Positions 32,696 to 34,422 of a stretch of 34,422 bases of DNA are shown in pieces. Numbering within the stretch: position 1 is the first letter of the stretch; every line of letters begins with the position of its first letter. The position numbers and the translations under genes are program-made. Source of the DNA: Akkermansia muciniphila (GTDB lineage Bacteria > Verrucomicrobiota > Verrucomicrobiia > Verrucomicrobiales > Akkermansiaceae); contig CAMCUY010000016.1 of assembly GCA_945879075.1 (NCBI GenBank), forward strand, positions 1-34,422, in the 5' to 3' direction. Below the pieces are notes generated by a model, which did not search any database, was not told where the DNA came from, and saw nothing but the letters and a program-made list of their open reading frames with translations.

Positions 32696-32983
32696 ATGAA
32701 TTATGCCACGACACTTGCAAGGACCAGCGTCTCGCTGGACACCGACACTTTGGCGAATTTGGACAGTCTCGCCAAACGCTGGTCCGTCTCGAAGGCGGAG
32801 GTGATGCGCCGCGCAATTCGCAAGATGAAGACCGAGGCGGATGCCGAGGACCAACGCCCCAGCCCGCTTCAAGCCTTGGAATGGCTGCAAAACGGCGCGG
32901 GCCTGAGTGTGGCCGAGGGCGCGGAATTCAAGGCAAACATCGAGGCCGAGCGCCAGGCGAAACGCTATTGGTGGGAATCATGA
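32696..32983 (+). CDS. Ribbon-helix-helix antitoxin, VapB-like
   Basis: This 95-residue protein starts at the ATG at 32696; an in-frame TTG at 32660 would run through the operator and is less likely. The N-terminal ribbon-helix-helix domain is LARTSVSLDTDTLANLDSLA then WSVSKAEVMRRAIRKM. The C-terminal half is acidic then basic (AEGAEFKANIEAERQAKRYWW) and probably binds the toxin. The stop overlaps the PIN gene by 4 bp. Confidence 0.85.
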   Translation: MNYATTLARTSVSLDTDTLANLDSLAKRWSVSKAEVMRRAIRKMKTEADAEDQRPSPLQALEWLQNGAGLSVAEGAEFKANIEAERQAKRYWWES

Positions 32984-33357
32984 TTTATCTGGATACCAAT
33001 TTCCTCGTGGACCTCGTGACCGTCGGATCGCCCGGCGGCAGGAAGATTTCCACCTGGTTGGAGGCGGGAAAATCCGTGGCGACCAGCGCGGTCGCGTGGT
33101 CGGAATTTTGCAACGGCCCGCTGTCGAAGGCGCAAAAAGACGCGGCGTTCGCGGTGTTGGATCGGCAAATCACCGACTTCACCTGGCGGGAAGCGGAGGA
33201 GGCGGCGCGGCTTTTCAACCTGAGCGGCAGGCGGCGCGGCTCGCACGCGGATTGCATGATCGCCGCGGCCGCCATCGTTTCGGGCATGCCGCTGGCCACT
33301 TTCAACGGCGCGGATTTCCAGCGGTTGACACCTTTCGGTTTGCGGCTCGAAGGTTGA
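32980..33357 (+). CDS. PIN-domain toxin, VapC-like
   Basis: This 125-residue PIN domain protein starts at the ATGA overlap. Catalytic positions are Asp in MIYLDTNFLVDL, Glu in AVAWSEFCNG, Asp in RGSHADCMIAAAAI and the terminal ATFNGADFQRL. It is a complete, probably active RNase toxin. It is distinct from the first PIN protein in sequence outside these motifs, so the two modules look independent rather than recently duplicated. The dGTPase-like gene follows 37 bp later on the same strand. Confidence 0.88.
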   Translation: MIYLDTNFLVDLVTVGSPGGRKISTWLEAGKSVATSAVAWSEFCNGPLSKAQKDAAFAVLDRQITDFTWREAEEAARLFNLSGRRRGSHADCMIAAAAIVSGMPLATFNGADFQRLTPFGLRLEG

Positions 33358-33394
33358 GATTGCCGGACGGGCCGGGGCATCTAGTCTCCGGCAA

Positions 33395-34422
33395 ATGTTG
33401 AACCGCTTTTATGGAGCTTTTGACACGGAGCGGCGCTCGGGCGCCTGCGACGGGTCTGACTATCGGACCCCCTTCCAGATCGACCGCGACCGCGTGCTGC
33501 ACACGCCCACGTTCCGGCGATTGCAAAACAAAACGCAGGTTTTCTGGAGCGGCGAGTATGATTTCTATCGAACCCGGCTGACGCACTCGCTCGAAGTCGC
33601 GCAGATCGGCAAGTCGATTTCCTACTGGCTCAAAAGCCAGCCGGACGGCCCGCTCGGCGACGATTTCTTCATCGACCCGGATCTGGTAGAGGCGATCTGT
33701 CTTTCGCACGATCTCGGGCACCCGCCCTTCGGCCACGCGGGCGAGCGGACTCTGAACCACCTGATGCGCGGGCATGGCGGCTTCGAGGGCAACGCCCAGA
33801 CCTTGCGTCTGCTAACCGAGCGGATTTTCTCCGCGAAACGGGCCGGCATGGACCCGACGCGGGCATTTCTCGACGGCGTGCTGAAATACAAATCGCTGTG
33901 GACCGAACTCGGAAACCAGCCGGAGCACCACTTCATCTACGACGAGCAGCACGCCTACCTCGACTGGGCGATGGGAGGAAACGACTTCCCGCTCGAACTC
34001 ACGCCCGGCAGGACGCGCGACAAGTTCAAGTCCATCGAGTGCCAGGTGATGGATTGGGCGGACGACACCGCCTACTCGCTCAACGATCTATCCGACAGCG
34101 TGCGCGCGGGGTTTCTCAACATCGAGAAAATCGAAAGCTGGGCGGAGAAACACAACGAGCCCGTCGGCCAAGACACGCCGCTCGGCGACCTGATGGCGGC
34201 GATCCGCCGCAAGCGCGTCGATCCATTCGTCGGCAAGCGCATCGGGAAATACATCCAGTCCACGCACTTGGCGACAGACGTGAATTTCCTCAGTGCCTCG
34301 ACCAACCGCTACCGCTTCCGGTTGGCCATCGACGAGTCGGTGAAGGCCGAGTCCCGGATGTTCAAGCGCCTCGCGTTCGAGGTCGTCTTCCTTTCGCCGC
34401 AACTCAAGCAGCTGGAGCACAA
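33395..34422 (+). CDS. dgt: dGTP triphosphohydrolase-like HD-domain protein (3' end cut by window)
   Basis: About 342 residues are visible from the ATG at 33395 and the frame is open to the window edge. The HD-domain metal ligands appear in order: RTRLTHSLEVAQIG (His), then SHDLGHPPFGHAGE (His-Asp), and CQVMDWADDTAYSLNDL with the later Asp. FRRLQNKTQVF just before is typical of the dGTPase family. These enzymes hydrolyse dGTP or other dNTPs to the nucleoside and triphosphate, controlling the nucleotide pool. Family membership is firm; the substrate is inferred. The C-terminal part lies outside the window. Confidence 0.9.
   Translation, partial: MLNRFYGAFDTERRSGACDGSDYRTPFQIDRDRVLHTPTFRRLQNKTQVFWSGEYDFYRTRLTHSLEVAQIGKSISYWLKSQPDGPLGDDFFIDPDLVEAICLSHDLGHPPFGHAGERTLNHLMRGHGGFEGNAQTLRLLTERIFSAKRAGMDPTRAFLDGVLKYKSLWTELGNQPEHHFIYDEQHAYLDWAMGGNDFPLELTPGRTRDKFKSIECQVMDWADDTAYSLNDLSDSVRAGFLNIEKIESWAEKHNEPVGQDTPLGDLMAAIRRKRVDPFVGKRIGKYIQSTHLATDVNFLSASTNRYRFRLAIDESVKAESRMFKRLAFEVVFLSPQLKQLEH

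Noticed and set aside
1-34422. CRISPR array, integrase, transposase or prophage
   Set aside because: No regularly spaced repeats with unique spacers and no recognisable mobile-element proteins were found. The only tandem arrays are the short 7- and 8-bp repeats.

Overview
The window looks like chromosomal DNA from a GC-rich bacterium of the Verrucomicrobia (phylum Verrucomicrobiota, probably a Verrucomicrobiaceae-like lineage). This assignment is inferred from three things. The truncated first gene resembles the Verrucomicrobia-specific Verru_Chthon cassette protein A. A permease / GldG-like / DUF4340 cluster is present. Coding sequence runs at roughly 60-65% GC by eye, with relatively AT-rich spacers. 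Most of the window is core metabolism and housekeeping, broken up by small toxin-antitoxin modules and many short palindromic or tandem intergenic repeats. No rRNA, CRISPR array, transposase or prophage gene was found.

Layout. 1-3.3 kb: the 3' part of a GspK-like large cassette protein, then an overlapping secreted protein. 3.4-7.1 kb (minus): aroC, a membrane protein, gatB and a small gene. 7.2-9.3 kb: a divergent folP converging on hisD with 2 bp between the stops. 9.6-13.1 kb: a YheT-type hydrolase, a membrane fatty-acid-hydroxylase-like protein, a spermidine-synthase-like methyltransferase and a TrhA/hemolysin III membrane protein. 13.2-13.8 kb: a BrnT/BrnA-like toxin-antitoxin pair. 13.9-18.0 kb (minus): mpl, a HAD hydrolase and an MsbA-like ABC exporter. 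18.2-20.1 kb: two tandem membrane-anchored coiled-coil paralogues and a small lipoprotein. 20.1-22.6 kb: rlmH, an EF-hand lipoprotein overlapping a stand-alone OvoA-C-terminal-like methyltransferase, then tsaB and tRNA-Thr(UGU). 22.8-27.5 kb: rlmN, an acyl carrier protein, a glucosyl-3-phosphoglycerate synthase (gpgS-like) and a GH3 beta-glucosidase broken by one in-frame TAA. 27.6-33.4 kb: a VapBC-like module, the permease / GldG-like / DUF4340 cluster and a second VapBC-like module. 33.4 kb to the end: a dGTPase-like gene cut by the window edge.

How the genes fit together. RNA-related functions recur: gatB (tRNA amidation), tsaB (t6A), rlmN and rlmH (23S rRNA and tRNA methylation) and a tRNA-Thr gene. 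aroC, folP and hisD supply aromatic, folate and histidine pathways. mpl and the MsbA-like exporter serve the cell envelope. The less ordinary content is the tandem coiled-coil pair, the stand-alone ovothiol-type methyltransferase, the interrupted GH3 gene beside gpgS, and the ATPase-less permease cluster bracketed by two toxin-antitoxin pairs. Several gene ends are folded into large inverted repeats that overlap the stop codons.
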